A DNA stretch of 64,000 nucleotides from Pegea sp. RAD2-039 (GCA_034620365.1 JAQGEQ010000290.1:124001-188000); one strand, 5' to 3'. Positions 29,860 through 43,596 are shown, counted from the stretch's first letter. Notes: a model not told the origin generated them from the sequence alone. Numbers and translations are program-made.

Positions 29860-31236
29860 ATATTTTCATAATTTATTTCATCTTAAACCTCTTTTGCAGC
29901 TTTTTGCTTTTTTTTTTCATTATCTGTTTACAAACCAACTTTTTTAAATATTTGAACAAAATTGTTACATCCTCAATTCTATCTGCTCTTCTCAAAACCA
30001 AAACATCCAATTGTTCTTTAAAATTTTTTACATTTTTTAGACATTGAAAGACCAACTAACAAATATCTCTTAATTGAGTTGTTCAACATAATTGTGTTCA
30101 TCTTTAATTGTGATGCAAATTCACCTTTTTTAATAATATTTTTTTTTTTGAGGAGTTTCTTAAATATTCCGTTTAAGATATTGAAGCGATTTCATGAAAA
30201 ATTGATAAATAATGTATATAATTATTTAGTTTTCTTATTTTTACCTGCTACACACTAAAGTTTAACCCAACTCGCATTTGATGAAGACATTATGTGCCTT
30301 GCATCTTTAGTTTAGTTATTATTTGAACATTGCAAAGTCTTGATGCAATGTGTTTCTGCTTTTTTACGTTTTTCAAGATATTTTAACTAATACTAAAAGT
30401 TGCTGAAATCAGTTTTATTTTTCAATATTTTCAGTGAGATGAAGTAGAAAGTTAATTTGAAAAATTCTGATCAATTATTCATTCGACTTTTTTGAAGCAT
30501 CCAAAATATACTTAAATTTTAAATAAATTATTTCCCAATTGTATAAAATCTATTTAAACATTGATCAAAAAGTGATAAGATTGAAAACAGTTTTTAGAAA
30601 ATTGTTTATTTTGCAAAATTAAGACAAAAAAATTAAATTTAAAGATTTTTGCAAATAGTGATTTTAATGAAGTTATCGAAATTATTTGATAATTTTATAA
30701 ATAAAAATGTTTTATTCATAAACTTAATAAATCAGTTGATAAAAGCTTTTCAGTAATTTTTGTTTCACGAACAGCTTTACATGAAAGTTTAAAGTGAAAA
30801 ATCAAATTGAAAACTATATTAAAAATATATTCGTAAAAACTGAGCGTTTAATAAATATCTTTTAAGTATTAAAGTTGTGTTTACAAAGTTTAAAATAATT
30901 AATAACATTATTATACTTTCAAGTTTTGTAAGTTATTTATTGACTAAATCAATTTATATGAAAATGATAGTTGATTGGAAAAATCTGGTTAAAGTAAAAT
31001 TGTAAAAATAAAAAAATCTTCAAAAAGTTTAGTGGTGATAATAATAGAATCAAATAATAAATTTAAAGAATTAACGAAATATTTAAAGCCCAAAAAAAGT
31101 GATTTAAGTTTGTCGATTCTGTTTACATAATTTCTAACCAAGACAGATAAATTTTTATGTTTATATTGTACTTTTTTAAACATTTCAAAAACTTTTTTAA
31201 TTTTCTACTGTAGTTTTAAAATAGTGTTAATAAACA
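29860..31236. other. Intergenic, AT-rich, no gene seen
   Basis: 3' flank of aPKC. Lysine-rich minus-strand open frames at 29873-30055 and 30989-31183 look like composition artefacts. Confidence 0.55.
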
Positions 31237-31440
31237 AATCTATTTATTTATTTATTTATATATATAAATGCGAAGGAGGGTGCCTAAAGAGAGCACATCT
31301 CACTAACACACATTCTCACGAGTTTTTTTATGGTTTTTCTCAGGAGTTTTATAAATATGTCCCCACTTGGGGTCGAACCCGGTACTTCCTAGTTATAAGG
31401 TAGGTGTAGTAACCGCTTCGCCACTAAGCAGGACTTATAC
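31237..31440 (-). mobile_element. tRNA-derived SINE with LINE-shared 3' tail
   Basis: Read on the minus strand, the element starts with a tRNA-like head (31440-31365) containing an A-box (TGGCGAAGCGGTTAC) and a B-box (GGGTTCGACCCC), so it carries an internal pol III promoter. A short body follows, then about 60 bp nearly identical to the 3' end of the LINE at 23636-24690 (GTGAGAATGTGTGTTAG then GTGCTCTCTTTAGGCACCC). It ends in ATAAATAAATA repeats. This head-body-LINE-tail structure is that of a SINE mobilised by a partner LINE's reverse transcriptase. Confidence 0.85.
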
Positions 31441-31504
31441 TAGGATTTATATTATAAAATCTCCTAAACAGTTTTAAGTCAAAAGTACAATACTTTTCTT
31501 TATC

Positions 31505-31790
31505 TTATTTATTACAATAAATGTGAAGGAGGGTGTCTGAAGAGAGCACATCTCGCTAACACACATTCTCACAAATAACATCTGTTAAGTTAGAAATATA
31601 GAAAGCAAAAGATGTAACACATGGCATTTCACAAGTCCTCTTAACATATAATAGTGAATAATTATATCAAATGTTAATAATATTAAAAGAGAGAAACAAG
31701 TTTAGAAATGACAATACTATAACGGTTCAACTTCTGCTTAAACAACGCGAGTGATTCTGACATGAAAATGTCTGATAGCAGTTTAGAAAT
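31505..31790 (-). mobile_element. Truncated second copy of the LINE 3' end
   Basis: About 285 bp aligning with the 3' UTR and last codons of the LINE at 23636-24690 in the same orientation: the conserved tail, then an AT-rich spacer, then the degraded end of the RT frame matching the segment near 23790-23880. It carries indels and stops, so it is an old, dead, 5'-truncated copy, about 70 bp from the SINE. Confidence 0.8.
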
Positions 31791-32411
31791 TTTAAAATCT
31801 TTGCTTCTAATGTAATTAAATCTCGAACAAAAAATAAGAAACTAAAAGATTTATTAAAATAATCCGAGTTGTTATTTAGATGTGTAAGTGAAATATTGAA
31901 TAGTTTCTAAAGTTATTGTTTTTTTAATAATATTGTGCTAATGAAAAGCTTTTTTAAAGCAATGTTACAGAAAGTTGTAAGAAAAATGTTCAAACATACA
32001 TATATATCAGAAGCTGATGCAGACTTTCTTGTAAGTTTGCATAAACCTATGCTTATGTATAAAAACACAGTGTAGAGATAGAAGTGGGTTTAGACAGCTC
32101 CGGAACTTGAATTTAGTTATAAGCTAGGTCAAAAAGTATATAATAGTGAATAACAACAAAAGTTTGCGACCAAAAGCTCTGATAATATTCTTTGGTTGAA
32201 TAAATTCAAGATAAAGTAAGATAACTTGAAATTTGAGAAATTACTTCGCACAATACTCCGAAATTCATAAATTTCCCAATTGTGAACCCTCTGGAAAGTC
32301 TGGAAAGTTGCTAGTGAGTTTATGCAGTAGTTGTGAATTATCTGTTCACCAAAGTTAACATAAAACATTTATTTCTAGTTCCATTTATTATCAATTTTTT
32401 ATTTATTTAGA

Positions 32412-33203
32412 ACGTTTAGTTAAAAATCTTCCAACTTAAAGATCAAATAAAATAATTTCTTTATCTACTAGACACAGGTGTACAAAGCAAACCACATTTA
32501 TCTTATAAGTAGCGTTTACCCCTCTTCAACTAAATTGATGGAAACTCTTAGTCAGAAAAGGGTGGCTAAATTAAATCATTGAATTATCGACAACTTTTCT
32601 ACAAATCTTATAATTGCTTGACTGTAGAGAAATTGAACAAGTTGAAAACAGTCGAACACATTTGAAAACAAGTTAGACAATTATTTTGATTATGATAACA
32701 AACAAATTTGTATCTACAAATATCTTAGGAAAGAATTATTTAGCTTCAAGAATTCCTAATAAGCAGTTTGGATGTATGAATTGAAATAAATCATTGGCAT
32801 AAAGACTTTATTCATTATTTTTTTGTAATCACTCTTTCTTTTCAAAGATGAAATACATGTTGTAACTGTAAATAAGAAAACTTTTCTTTAAATGTAACCA
32901 CCATAAAATTTTATTCAAACAAATTACTTATTCAATCAAAGTATATAAATTTCAATCATTTTAAATTGTTTGTAATTTATTTTATAAATATTCGATTTTA
33001 TTGTATTTCACAGTTTACAAAACAACAAATTTAAACTGATCGTTTTCAAAAAGTTGTTCTTTAGAGTGTTGGTTACACAAAGAAAACAAATTCAAATATT
33101 TCTAATTCAATCCAAAGTTATTCAAATTTATATTCTATTACACATCAGTTAACAAATGTTAAATATTTTTGAAAGCAAAAGTTTCTAAATAAAAACAAAA
33201 TAC
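32412..33203 (-). repeat. Inverted duplication, block B3
   Basis: Reverse complement of 10925-11712 (3' flank of SLCO), about 790 bp, few mismatches. Confidence 0.92.
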
Positions 33204-33353
33204 TTTTTATAACTAATAATTTACTAGTCGTGTATGTTATATGACGAGATGAAAGAATCGTTAACAACAATTATCTACTAATCCACTATACACTCGTGGG
33301 TTCCCCTTCTTTTAAAAGATTTTTAATTAGCTACAATAAAAACTGCATTGCTT
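33204..33353. other. Junction between duplication blocks B3 and B2
   Basis: About 150 bp that replace the roughly 3.05 kb lying between the corresponding blocks at the SLCO locus (7871-10924), i.e. exons 3-12 are absent here. No similarity to an SLCO exon was seen. Confidence 0.6.
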
Positions 33354-33730
33354 TAAAAAATATTTGTTCGATTCAGTAGTGAAAGTTACTTATTTATACT
33401 AAAATCTAAAATATTGAAAGACTTTTGATAAAATTAGAAATAGCTAATCATATATATCTTCACTAGTATTATTGAAGGCTTTAGATAAAGAATAAGTCAG
33501 CTTCAGTCATGTTTAAAAGTACAAAAAGTCGAATTTTCAAAACGTAGTGATTGATTGACATTAATTCATTATAAAAGATTTTTAAAAGAAAACTGTTTCA
33601 TGTAAGTTGTCTATGAGAATTTGCAAGTTAAATAAGAAATATTTTCTTATTCTTTCATCAGAATAACAAATATAGGCGCCAGTTGATAATTTATAAATAA
33701 GTTATTAGAAAGTAAATAAGATAGTAAACA
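33354..33730 (-). repeat. Inverted duplication, block B2
   Basis: Reverse complement of 7497-7870 (SLCO intron 2), about 375 bp, including the GGCGCC-containing word near 33675. Confidence 0.9.
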
Positions 33731-34351
33731 AGTTTGGTTGCAATGTGTTCAAGATTAAACTATTAAACAAATAATTAATTGTTCAAAATATTATAAACTT
33801 AAAACTATAATTTCTGAATATTTTGAGAATGTATAAATAAACAAAACTATTTCACAAATGAAAATTTGAAACAAGATATTTCTTTTCAACTTAAAGATCA
33901 AAATAGTCGCTTAGTTTTACAAATTATTTTTTTTAACATATTAATGAATAAGTTAATTATATTGCAATAATTAGAAAACTTTTTTGTAAGTTTATTGGAA
34001 ATTTTTAAAATTATTTTTTAATGATAAAGTAAACCTTCTATAGGTATAATATTTTTTCTATAAGCTTGATTAAAGTTTATTAAATTCTAATATACTCTAT
34101 ACTTTTATATTTCATATAAATATTTATGTACAATAAACGATATAAGTTAAAACTAAATTTCAGATTAAACTAAAGATAAAAAAATATTTTGGAATAATTT
34201 CCTGGTTGGTATAAAATGATATAATTTAGTTAGCAACTTTTTAATCCAGAACAAAATTTTTTTTTCAGAATCAAAAGTTAACTGGCTCATATCAGAAAAA
34301 ATCTATTATTAAAAAATTGTAAAGACTTCTTAAGCAAAGACTAGTCACTAA
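33731..34351. other. Junction between duplication blocks B2 and B1
   Basis: About 620 bp of AT-rich DNA in place of the roughly 1.8 kb (5691-7496) that holds SLCO exons 1 and 2 in the other arm. No SLCO coding sequence seen. Confidence 0.55.
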
Positions 34352-34938
34352 TCTTCAAATTATAATTACAAACTAAAAGTACACAAAAAACGATCTTTAA
34401 GTTAGCTGACTGCCAGAAAATATAAAATCAAACTTAACTAAAAGACTCTACTGAGTATTCTAAAAACTTTAAGAAGATATTAGTAGAAAAAAGATTATCA
34501 GATGTAAAATAAACCTTCCTTGCTGTATTTACTTAGTAAAGAAGATCAAAGATTTTTTAAACAAAGACTTTCTAGTCACTTGTGTAAGTGAAATAGAATG
34601 CTAGATAAATGTTTAGTTTCGGATAAAGGAAAAGATAGCAAATTCATTTAAACATTGCCACATCAAATTAAAAGTTGGCGAAAACTGAACGCGTTTAATT
34701 GATTTCAGAACAGCATCACTTGATTTCGTTGAAGACTTTTATTGAAACTTTGTTACAACTTCTCATAACACTCTGAGCAAAAGTAAATGTTTAAAGATTT
34801 TAATTAGGACTTTTTTAAATAAATTTTTAGAGTAGAAGTCACTAAAACTTTCAAATCAATTCTGTTTTGAATTGAAATTCTTTTCACTGCATTAAAATAT
34901 TTCTTCAAGTTATCAGATTAAATCTTTTTAAATTTCAA
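34352..34938 (-). repeat. Inverted duplication, block B1
   Basis: Reverse complement of 5100-5690 (5' flank of SLCO), about 590 bp, few mismatches. Confidence 0.9.
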
Positions 34939-35480
34939 ATTTAATGGGATATTTTACATCTGATTTCAATTTAAACAATTTCTTGCTCATCACTAAATCT
35001 TCTTCTATTTTGATTCGACAAAATTCTTCATATTTTCTAATAGTGAATTTTGTTTGTAAGCTTTAAATAATAATTTTTTATTTTTAGGAAAAAGTTTTGA
35101 AAACAAAGTTTTAGAAAAAAATATTTTAAACTAATAAGAAATACTTTATTTCAAAAATAAGATAGACATAAATTTTATTTTGGTTATTACGATTAAAGGA
35201 ACTTAAAGTCGAAATAACAACGAGTGATTATCTTCAAAAGCTAAAACAGAAATGTAAAGAATGAATCTTTCAACTTGAAAGAAGATTTTGATTTGGTTTT
35301 TGTGAAATCACGTTTTGACTTTTGTCAAAAATTTGAATTTCTAAGACTTTTTTAATTTGTGTCTTACTTCAAAAATTTGTAATTTATTTTTACAGCTAAA
35401 TATTGATTAAATTTAATCTCGATTCAAAATTTACAAAAAAATTAGATAAATGCAAAAAAACGAATCAGCTAATAAATATT

Positions 35481-38400
35481 TTAAGAGATTTCACCAACGG
35501 GAGCGTTCTCAAGCCATAATTGATGTAGATAATTGTACATCTGGTCACTCACAGAAACCTGAAGACAGAAATGATGAAATGAGAAGTTGTATCACGTGAC
35601 AAACCTTATAAGGAGTTGGATTTAATTCACGTTTGACATCTTCACGAATTTCATTCAAACTTTTTGTTGCAAATTTCCTGAAAAATTTGTTAAAATGAAA
35701 ATAAGAAAGATGAAAATGTAATTACTTGATATCATCAAGTCTAGGAAAAGATTCTAGTTCACATTTTCCATCCCAAACTAGATTATGAAGTTTTTGAACT
35801 TTATGAGGAACAACAAAAGCCCGTTTCGACTGAACCATCGGATGTCTCACCATGATCTTCACTCCAATCTAATCAAGACTTCAATTTCAAATAATAATTG
35901 ATCTAAGAATCTTACTTGAGGAGGTTTTTCTGATGTTAATTGGATTAAATCTACAACAGCCATTCCTTCACTGTTGTACAGTCTGTAAGTCTCTTTCTTT
36001 CCGGGAAATCCAATCTTTGCAACTTCTTCGCTTATTTTAATTCGAGGTTTTTCGTTTAATTCAACCAACTGTAAAATTGTACAACATTTTGAAGGCTTTA
36101 CAGAAGACACGCCACAAAAGCAAGGTGCTATTAGCAGGTGCAATTATCTGGATTAAAAGCTTCGATAGAAGAAAAATTTTTGGGGTTTCGAGTTTTAGAC
36201 TCGGTGGCTGAGGGCTTGTTTGATTAACTTGTTTTCGATTCTAACAAAATCAAATTTCCTATTTGGTTACTACTGATGCAAATATTGAAACCAATTATTA
36301 TTTATTTTACAAATTTATAATACCAGCTACGAAAGAGAAGAGATCATGATCTTATCATTCAATTAATTTTTTATTGAAAGTTTAGAAAGGTTGGAAGTAA
36401 TCAACGTTTTGAGTGATACCAGATTAGAATTTTTAACTTTCTACAATTTAATGAAATTTAAATATTATATAATTAAAAGAATTTCATCAAAATGTCAAAT
36501 GTACAAACCTTGAACACACAACCCAAAGCTGGCTGCTTCTGGCATGTTACCAGATGAGTTCCGATTCCAAAACTATTAATTTGATGACTCTGAAAAAAAC
36601 TGAAATATTTATCAAATTAAAAGAGAAATTTCAATTCATTTTTTTTTCTGATTGGAATAAAATAAAACTGAAAAACTTTTCAAGAGTTTCTATTTGACTA
36701 AAAATTTTCAAAATCTTTTTTCTGTTAATCTTCTTAACAATTACTGAATTTCTTTAAAAGCTTCAAACATGCAAAATTAAATCAAGCATTCAGCATTCAG
36801 CAAGAGATTATTTGAGTCAAACCAGTTTAATTTTATCAAACGATTAACTGAAGGGTGATTTAAGCTACGAAATTAGAAAATAAACCTTTGAACAGATTCC
36901 CAAATTCTGAAAGTAGAAACAATAAATGAAAGTGGGAAGTTTTTGTTGTTGGAATGCATCAGTTAATTGCTTGTGATGTTAATGGTTAATTACAAGTTTC
37001 GTTTCATGCTTTTAATGTTTTTTAATTATCATATTAAATATATTTACTATATAGTAAATTAGAAACTATTTAAATTACATTTTAATGTTTTTATTCTTTT
37101 AAATATGAATACTGGGCAGGTAACATCTATACATGATTAAGACTTCAACTAAAAACTGAAACAAATTTAAAATATTTAGTTTGTAAACACTTGAGTTCAC
37201 CTGTTTCTTTAGTGAGTGGAGAGTTTCTTCGTTTATATCATTACTAGCGACTATCACGAGGTCTTTAATCCACATTTTCTCAAATCTGTAAGCCAGCAAT
37301 TAGGTTGAGATGAGAAGTGGAACTTTCATCTCACTTTAAAGCAATTGTTTTAAATATTTGACGACATTCTCGTGATTGGTATGCAAGATCACCACTATCT
37401 AACCGAATGCCAACAGCTTGGTAACCAAACTCACTCAGAGCAAAAGTGACAGCCAAGAAGTTTAACAAACCGCTTCTGAATAATTTCAATCAGTAAAAAT
37501 GAAAGTTTAAGGTTCGGAGAGACTTTAAAACTGAGTAAGTATCAATAAGGCAAAGAAAAATGTTTGGAAACGCTTTTGCATATGCTAAGAAGGCCGCACG
37601 TTCTCCTTTGTGAGTCGTGTCGCGGCTAACTTGAAGTGAATCACAAATTTTGGTCAACCATTGGTCTGTGAGTTCCATTAAACCACCTTTGGGCTTAAAA
37701 GATTCATTTAAAGGTAAAAAATCCTGAAAAATAAAATTGTAATTTATTTTTTAATGAATTTTCTAAATACATTATCAGTGAGTTCATCTAAAGATTGGAA
37801 ACTGTTGACAAATGAGTGAGCATGGGTCCCTTTGATAGGGATTCCGTATTTCTTGCCAGCTAACACATTAGAGGTTCCATCAAAACCTTTAAGAATTGGC
37901 ACACAATTATTCAAATTTCTAGAGAAGCTGTCTTTTACATGAAAGTTTTTTAATTATTTAAAATTTTTAAGATGTTTAGTGAATTGGTTGAACTAACCTC
38001 CAAGATAACAATACTTCGACGCGGACAGTCCACCGTCGGGGCCTTGGGCACGTCTCAAACCAAATTCCAATAATTGAGCATTTGGACCAGCAGCAAGTCG
38101 AAATCGAGCGGCATTTGTAGCTACTAAACTGAAGAAAAATTTAGAAAAAAATACAAATTTAATGACACTAACCTGGCATAGTTGATTAAATTCAACAAAG
38201 TTGTCTCAAGAAGTTGAACTATTGGAAGAGGACCTTCAATTCTAAGAAGAGGAACTCTAGGAAAGACAACAGACCCTTCAGATACAGCTAATACTTTGAT
38301 CTAGAATCAAAAATTTTCATTTGTTGTCCAAATTTAATCTTTTAAATACTTCTGATGCATCAATTGATTCGATATAACTCCAAAAATCTTTATCAACATT

Positions 38401-38866
38401 TTTCATCACTTTTTGTAAATATTTAATATCTAAAAATAACATCAGTATAAATCAGTTTGAAGTTTTTAAATTGAATTCTAACCAGATTTTGAATATTTGA
38501 AGTTTATAAGAAATTTGATACAATCTTCTAAGCCAGCAAAGATTGTAAATTCGCCCTGAAACGGATTTTTCCGGAAATAAAGATCAAAAACAGATAAATC
38601 ATTTGACTTTCCATTTTTCCAATATGCATATGCCATGGTGACTTGGTATAAATCTGAAAAGAACTCTTTCAATCTTTTACTAAATAATCAACAAGTACTT
38701 CAAATCAGATTCATTTTGTTTAAGAAATGAAAAAAATACATCAAAAAATAAGTTTCTTAAACTATTAATTAATGATATTTGATGATTTCTTCGAAAAAAT
38801 ATTTGAGAAAAACAAACCAGTCAAGAGAGGTTGAACAACATTGTTGCTAGTTACATAAGATTCCAT
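35481..38866 (-). CDS. NAPRT: Nicotinate phosphoribosyltransferase
   Basis: Fourteen exons in transcription order: 38866-38818, 38653-38483, 38429-38350, 38300-38173, 38128-37998, 37886-37771, 37724-37524, 37475-37335, 37285-37201, 36589-36509, 36068-35916, 35868-35726, 35677-35605, 35558-35481; about 542 aa (human NAPRT 538). The enzyme makes nicotinate mononucleotide from nicotinate and PRPP, the first step of the Preiss-Handler NAD pathway, in the cytosol. Landmarks: [105 protein letters not shown] and [17 protein letters not shown], all in family order. Phase fails once: exon 7 has one base too many at a T-run (37680-37683), between FKPKGG and MELTDQW. With one T fewer the frame runs through, so sequence error is the likeliest cause. 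Confidence 0.92.
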
Positions 38867-40340
38867 TTTCTTTAAATGAATTTAAATAAAAATTATCTAA
38901 AAACAACGTTTTATAGAGTTATTAACAAAATAAGTCATACATATATTTGATCCTAAAATTAAATTGATAATGATAAAAATAAAAGCACCTGAAACCCTAA
39001 ATTATTCACTTTTGCTTATTCATTAAAACATAAATAATAATTTATATGATATATGCTTAGTTTATTAAAATGTTATATAAAACTTAAAATAGTTTAAAAT
39101 AACGTTAGATTTTCTTTATTATTTTTAAAGAATTATATTTTAGGTAAATATTAATAATCTACTAATTATCTTTAAAATGTAAAATAATCTAAAACTTAAT
39201 TATTTCAAATACCTTTACTAATTGAATAGTTTTACTATTAACATTTAAAAAAGTTATAAACAATTATTTGTTAATGCGCCAAACTTTAGAATTATTAAGA
39301 TACAAATAACAACAAAATTAAATTATAAGAATCAATAGCAAAAAATAATAAATTTCATGAAAAAAACTTTACATTTTAAGGTCATTTACAAACTTGCATC
39401 AAATTTTCCTATTCTACTAAAGGGATTTTTTTTCAAATTTTGTGTAAGTTTGTTTTTAAGGCTTATAAGTACCAAAAAGGCGTCCACAACAAATATAACT
39501 GAATAAGCCTAAATTAACAACTAGACGAAAAAAATCATTAAGAATGCATTTTGTAAAACTAATAATTTAAATTTAAAATATGTTTTTTTTTGCTTATGTT
39601 TCATGATTGTGTTGCAGTTTATTTGTCATTCTTATGACTAACTTTGTTAAGCAATAAAATGATGTATCTGACATTTCATTATTTTAAGTTACTTAAAACT
39701 CATGTTATCGTTGGATCTATATAACATAGAATGATATATGAAACCTATTTGTATAATTTTTTCTTAATAATTAAATTACATTTATAAGATATGAACAATT
39801 TCTTTGGAGAATTTATAATTATTTTCATCTATTCAATTTAGAAAATTTCTTTTACATAATAAAGTCGTTTATTTATAAAACTGGTAAAAACAACAAAAGT
39901 TCACTTTACTAAAACAAACATAGTTTCACGGCTAATACCTAATTTTTGTTAAAATCTTTATTTTTACTTAAATTAATAAATCTTTTATTTGCTTTGAAAC
40001 TATCTAAAATGCAGATTATAAAAATTCAGTTTTTATTCTACTGTCTAGTAGTTTTACTGTTTAGTAACTTCACTGTTTAGTAACTCTGCTACTATTTGGA
40101 ATTTTGTTTTCTTAAATCTACTTTAATTTATATAAAAGAAGCTGTTTGAAGAAATTAAGAAAAAATAGTCATTTTGTTGTTGTTTATGTCAGTCTCCATC
40201 TTTTTATAGCCAGAATAAACAAGTTTCGTGTACTTCATAGACTGAAGCAGTAGATGGAAGGAATTTGACCTTGCGTTACTTTTATATAATAAATAATTAA
40301 CTTAGATAAATTAGAAAATAGTTTATTACTAACAGTGGGA
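38867..40340. other. Intergenic, AT-rich, no gene seen
   Basis: Divergent interval between NAPRT (-) and the GDPD gene (+). Very AT-rich; no exon recognised. Confidence 0.55.
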
Positions 40341-40530
40341 GACTCTGGCTCGTTCAGCACTTCAAGTATCTGAGCAGCAAGATATCATTTGATGCTAACA
40401 TTGACAGGGAAGTAGGCAACATATTAGCAATACCAAATAGAGCCTTTCTGTCACTCTTTTACTGTTCATCTTACTCGTTTTTTGTTCATCTCTGCATTAT
40501 CTTTACAATTTTGAATCACCTCCAATAATA
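40341..40530 (+). mobile_element. Fragment of a non-LTR retrotransposon reverse transcriptase
   Basis: A plus-strand frame reads QHFKYLSSKISFDANIDREV followed by a segment ending NRAFLSLFYC. This matches the common 'F-YLGS-iS-D--id-Ei--Ri--A--AF--L' block C-terminal to the RT active site in many LINEs. The frame is open for only about 50 codons and the rest of the element is missing, so it is a relic. It differs from the LINE at 23636-24690. Confidence 0.55.
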
Positions 40531-40926
40531 TTGGTTAAAAAACTTTTACTGGTTAACTGTTTAAAATTTAGCTTATTTTTTTTTATACAAGCAGATACAA
40601 GCTGTTGACATTTACATTTTAAAGGCAAGTTTTTTCTTTATATTTTAAAGAAAAATATATTATTAAATTTTGAATTTTAGAATATTATCTATTTATTGAA
40701 AACTAATTTTATTTAAAATGTACTTTTCTCTTTTTTAATTGATGACCCAGTTTTAAATACGCCAAAATGTTGTCATCAAATAAGTTATACTTAAATAACA
40801 ACAACAATATCTCATTAATTAATAAACATTTTCTAATAATTGTTCAATTTTAAACATTTAATGACAAAATGCTTCTTTCAGCTTTACTAAAAACTTATAA
40901 TTTAGTTGTTAAGATTTTATTTAATT

Positions 40927-43082
40927 ATGAAAGATAACCTTGCCTATGAAGTTATTGATAAGCAGAAACGCTTAAACACCAAATATGATTTAATAAGTGA
41001 GTTTTTTTGAGTTTAATAATATTTTTACCGTTTTACTTCATATTTATAAAGTATATATTATTATATTTTCGTTAAAATAATTATGATTTTAAATTTTATT
41101 TCATTAATTTAACATATTAAATAATTTTTAATAACTTTGTTAATAGCTCTCTAATCTATTTTAACTTATTTTTTTAGCTAACTTGTGTATTTCTCAAGTA
41201 TACAAACATTAATTTTAAACTTCACATTTTTCATGAAATTATTTTTTATTGAATTTTTACTTTTTATAGAAACTGTTTTAAAGGCAGTTTTTCTTATCTT
41301 TCTTCTTCTTAATATTGGTTACTTTTTGTTGCTGGCTCCTTTTCTTTGGACACAGTATTATGAAGCTACTCCAGAGGATACTGATCCTTTGGTGATAGCT
41401 CACAGAGGAAGCTCCGGTAAGAATATTTTTATTCAACTATTTTGTTTTATAAATTAGTTTTCATAAAATGTAGCTTATGTTAAGTTTGCTTTTTATTATT
41501 TTTTATTTTATATCTAAATATTCTTGATAAAATTAAATGTTTGTTTATTAACTCTACAATTTAACTATTGTTGTTGTCAAAATTATAGTGAAATAATCAG
41601 TTATCTATCAATTTGCAAATAGAATTTAATTTTGTTAAAAATTGTTTACAAAATCTTTTGTAACTTCTTGAATTACTAATTTCTGATAAAATGTCTGTGA
41701 GTAGGTGGTTTGTTTATTTAATCAGTAAGCAGCTTTAAAATAAGCTAAAAATTATTCTTTTTATATAAATTACAAATTCAAAACAAATTTTGATTTTATT
41801 TAATGATTGATATTATTTTTTATGAGACAAACGTTGAAACATTTAATTGTAGGAATGAGACCTGAACATACAATAGAAGCTTATCAACTTGCTGTCCAGC
41901 AAAATGCTGATATGATTGAATGCGATGTTGCTGTTACAAAAGTATTTTCTAAAATATTTAAATTTTTCATTTCATTTAAACTTTGCAGGATTTGAAACTA
42001 GTCTGTTCTCATGACCCTGGTCTTAATCTTACAACTGATGTTCACCAGCACCCACAATTTCAAGATCGTGTTCGGACCTATTTAGTAGATGGGATACAAA
42101 TCACTGATTACTTTATCATTGACTTTACATTGGCAGATTTGATGACTTTAAGAAAGGTTTGAACCAACTTTGATAACCAGAAATTTAGAAATATTTTTAG
42201 TGTCATTATCCAACATAAAATTCATAATAACGAATTAAAATTATTTTTGATTTGTTTTTTTAATGAAATTTTAATTTTTATATATAAATTTAGTTTAGAG
42301 AGTTTTTTTTTGTGTGGGAAAATTTTAATTGTTATTTGGAACACAATTTTAGGCAAATTTTGAATTTTAAAACCAACTGAATATTTGTAGAATGAAGGGA
42401 AACCCTATCGTGATCAAGAATACAACGGTCTGTACAAGATTGCATCATTTGATGACTATATTTTTGTCGCTAAACATTCTCAAAATCGTAAAAAAGTTGG
42501 CATCTACCCTGAAACTAAAAATCCTGATTTTTACAACATGAAAATAAAACAACTTGGAAGTAACTTAACTATGGAGGATTTATTACTAGATTCATTAGAG
42601 CGACATGGATACACTAAAAAGACCTCCTATTGTTTTCTTCAATCTTTCAGTTTGAAAAGTTTGAAATATTTATCTGAAAAAACTGAACTGCGTTTAGTTT
42701 GGCTACGAGATACAAAAATGACACAAAATCAGATTTGGACTGCAAAAGATCTCTGTTATGCTGTTGGTGTAGATAAGAATTTGATTATTCAAGTTGATCC
42801 AATCCGTAATCGAGTGAACGGGTTGACATCTTTAGTATCTAATCTTCATTCGGTTGGTTTAAAGGTAAATCACTGAATTCTACTTCAGTTTAATTGATAA
42901 TTTGATGTTCTCAGGTTCATGTTTTCACTTTTCGAAATGAACCAAGGTTTCTGGCTTGGGATTATGGTTCTGATCCTTATATGGAATATGAAGAATTTTT
43001 TAATGTAGATGGAATTTTTACAGATTTTCCCTTAACAATGGTTAACTATTTACTTGCAAGCAAATGTCGGGAAAAACAGTGA
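40927..43082 (+). CDS. Glycerophosphodiester phosphodiesterase, GlpQ/plant-like type, with N-terminal membrane segment
   Basis: Six exons: 40927-40996, 41270-41416, 41853-41941, 41989-42156, 42391-42864, 42915-43082; 371 aa, all phases consistent. The family hydrolyses glycerophosphodiesters to glycerol-3-phosphate and an alcohol, using a Mg/Ca-dependent TIM barrel. A hydrophobic stretch at about residues 26-50 (LKAVFLIFLLLNIGYFLLLA) is a signal anchor. Catalytic landmarks: AHRGSSG, RPEHTIEAYQLAV, DMIECDVAVTKD, CSHDPGLNLTTDV, YNGLYKIASFDDY and GIYPETKNPDFY, then VFTFRNE and GIFTDFP near the end. The TLADL--LRK plus PYRDQEYNG-Y insert resembles plant and bacterial GDPDs more than vertebrate GDPD1/GDE proteins, which suggests an old lineage or a transferred gene. 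The gene lies 570 bp upstream of U1. Confidence 0.88.
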
Positions 43083-43596
43083 ACATCTTTCTCCTAAATC
43101 TCGTTGATTCACAACAAAATTTCAGTGTTTATAAGTTTTGCCAAATTTTTGGAATTTTAAAAGAAAGAAAATAGCTTCAAAGTTTCTGATTTTCAAATTA
43201 ATCTTTTATTTGATTTTGAATTTTTCAAAAAAGTTTCTCTTATTTTTATTCTCGTATCAAATTTTGTTGTTTGTTATAAAAGCTTGACGATATAAGTCTT
43301 TAAAAATTCGACTTTGTGTACTTAACTGAAGAGTTTTAACCAGTTTAGACAAAACTTTGCTTTTTATTCGACTATTGTCGAATTATTTTCACACTGCTAC
43401 ACGCGCGTAGGTAATATTTGATTTTATCGTAAAAAGTGGTTTTAAATCCAAGTTTTTCGGCCAATTTAAGAAATTTGAAAAAAAATTGTAAAAATTTTCT
43501 AAATCTATAAAAGTTGACAACGATTTTGTTTTTATTTTATTAAGTTTTTGTTTTTACGTTAAATTAAAACAAAATTTATTTTTTCCAACTCGTGAA
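43083..43596. other. Intergenic spacer between GDPD gene and U1
   Basis: 3' flank of the GDPD gene and upstream region of U1. A CpG-containing word (ACACGCGCGTAGG) occurs near 43400. Nothing else recognised. Confidence 0.5.

Noticed and set aside
29873-31183. Two lysine/leucine-rich minus-strand frames with faint mutual resemblance
   Set aside because: The resemblance is within what AT-rich composition produces; no starts, splice sites or family match.
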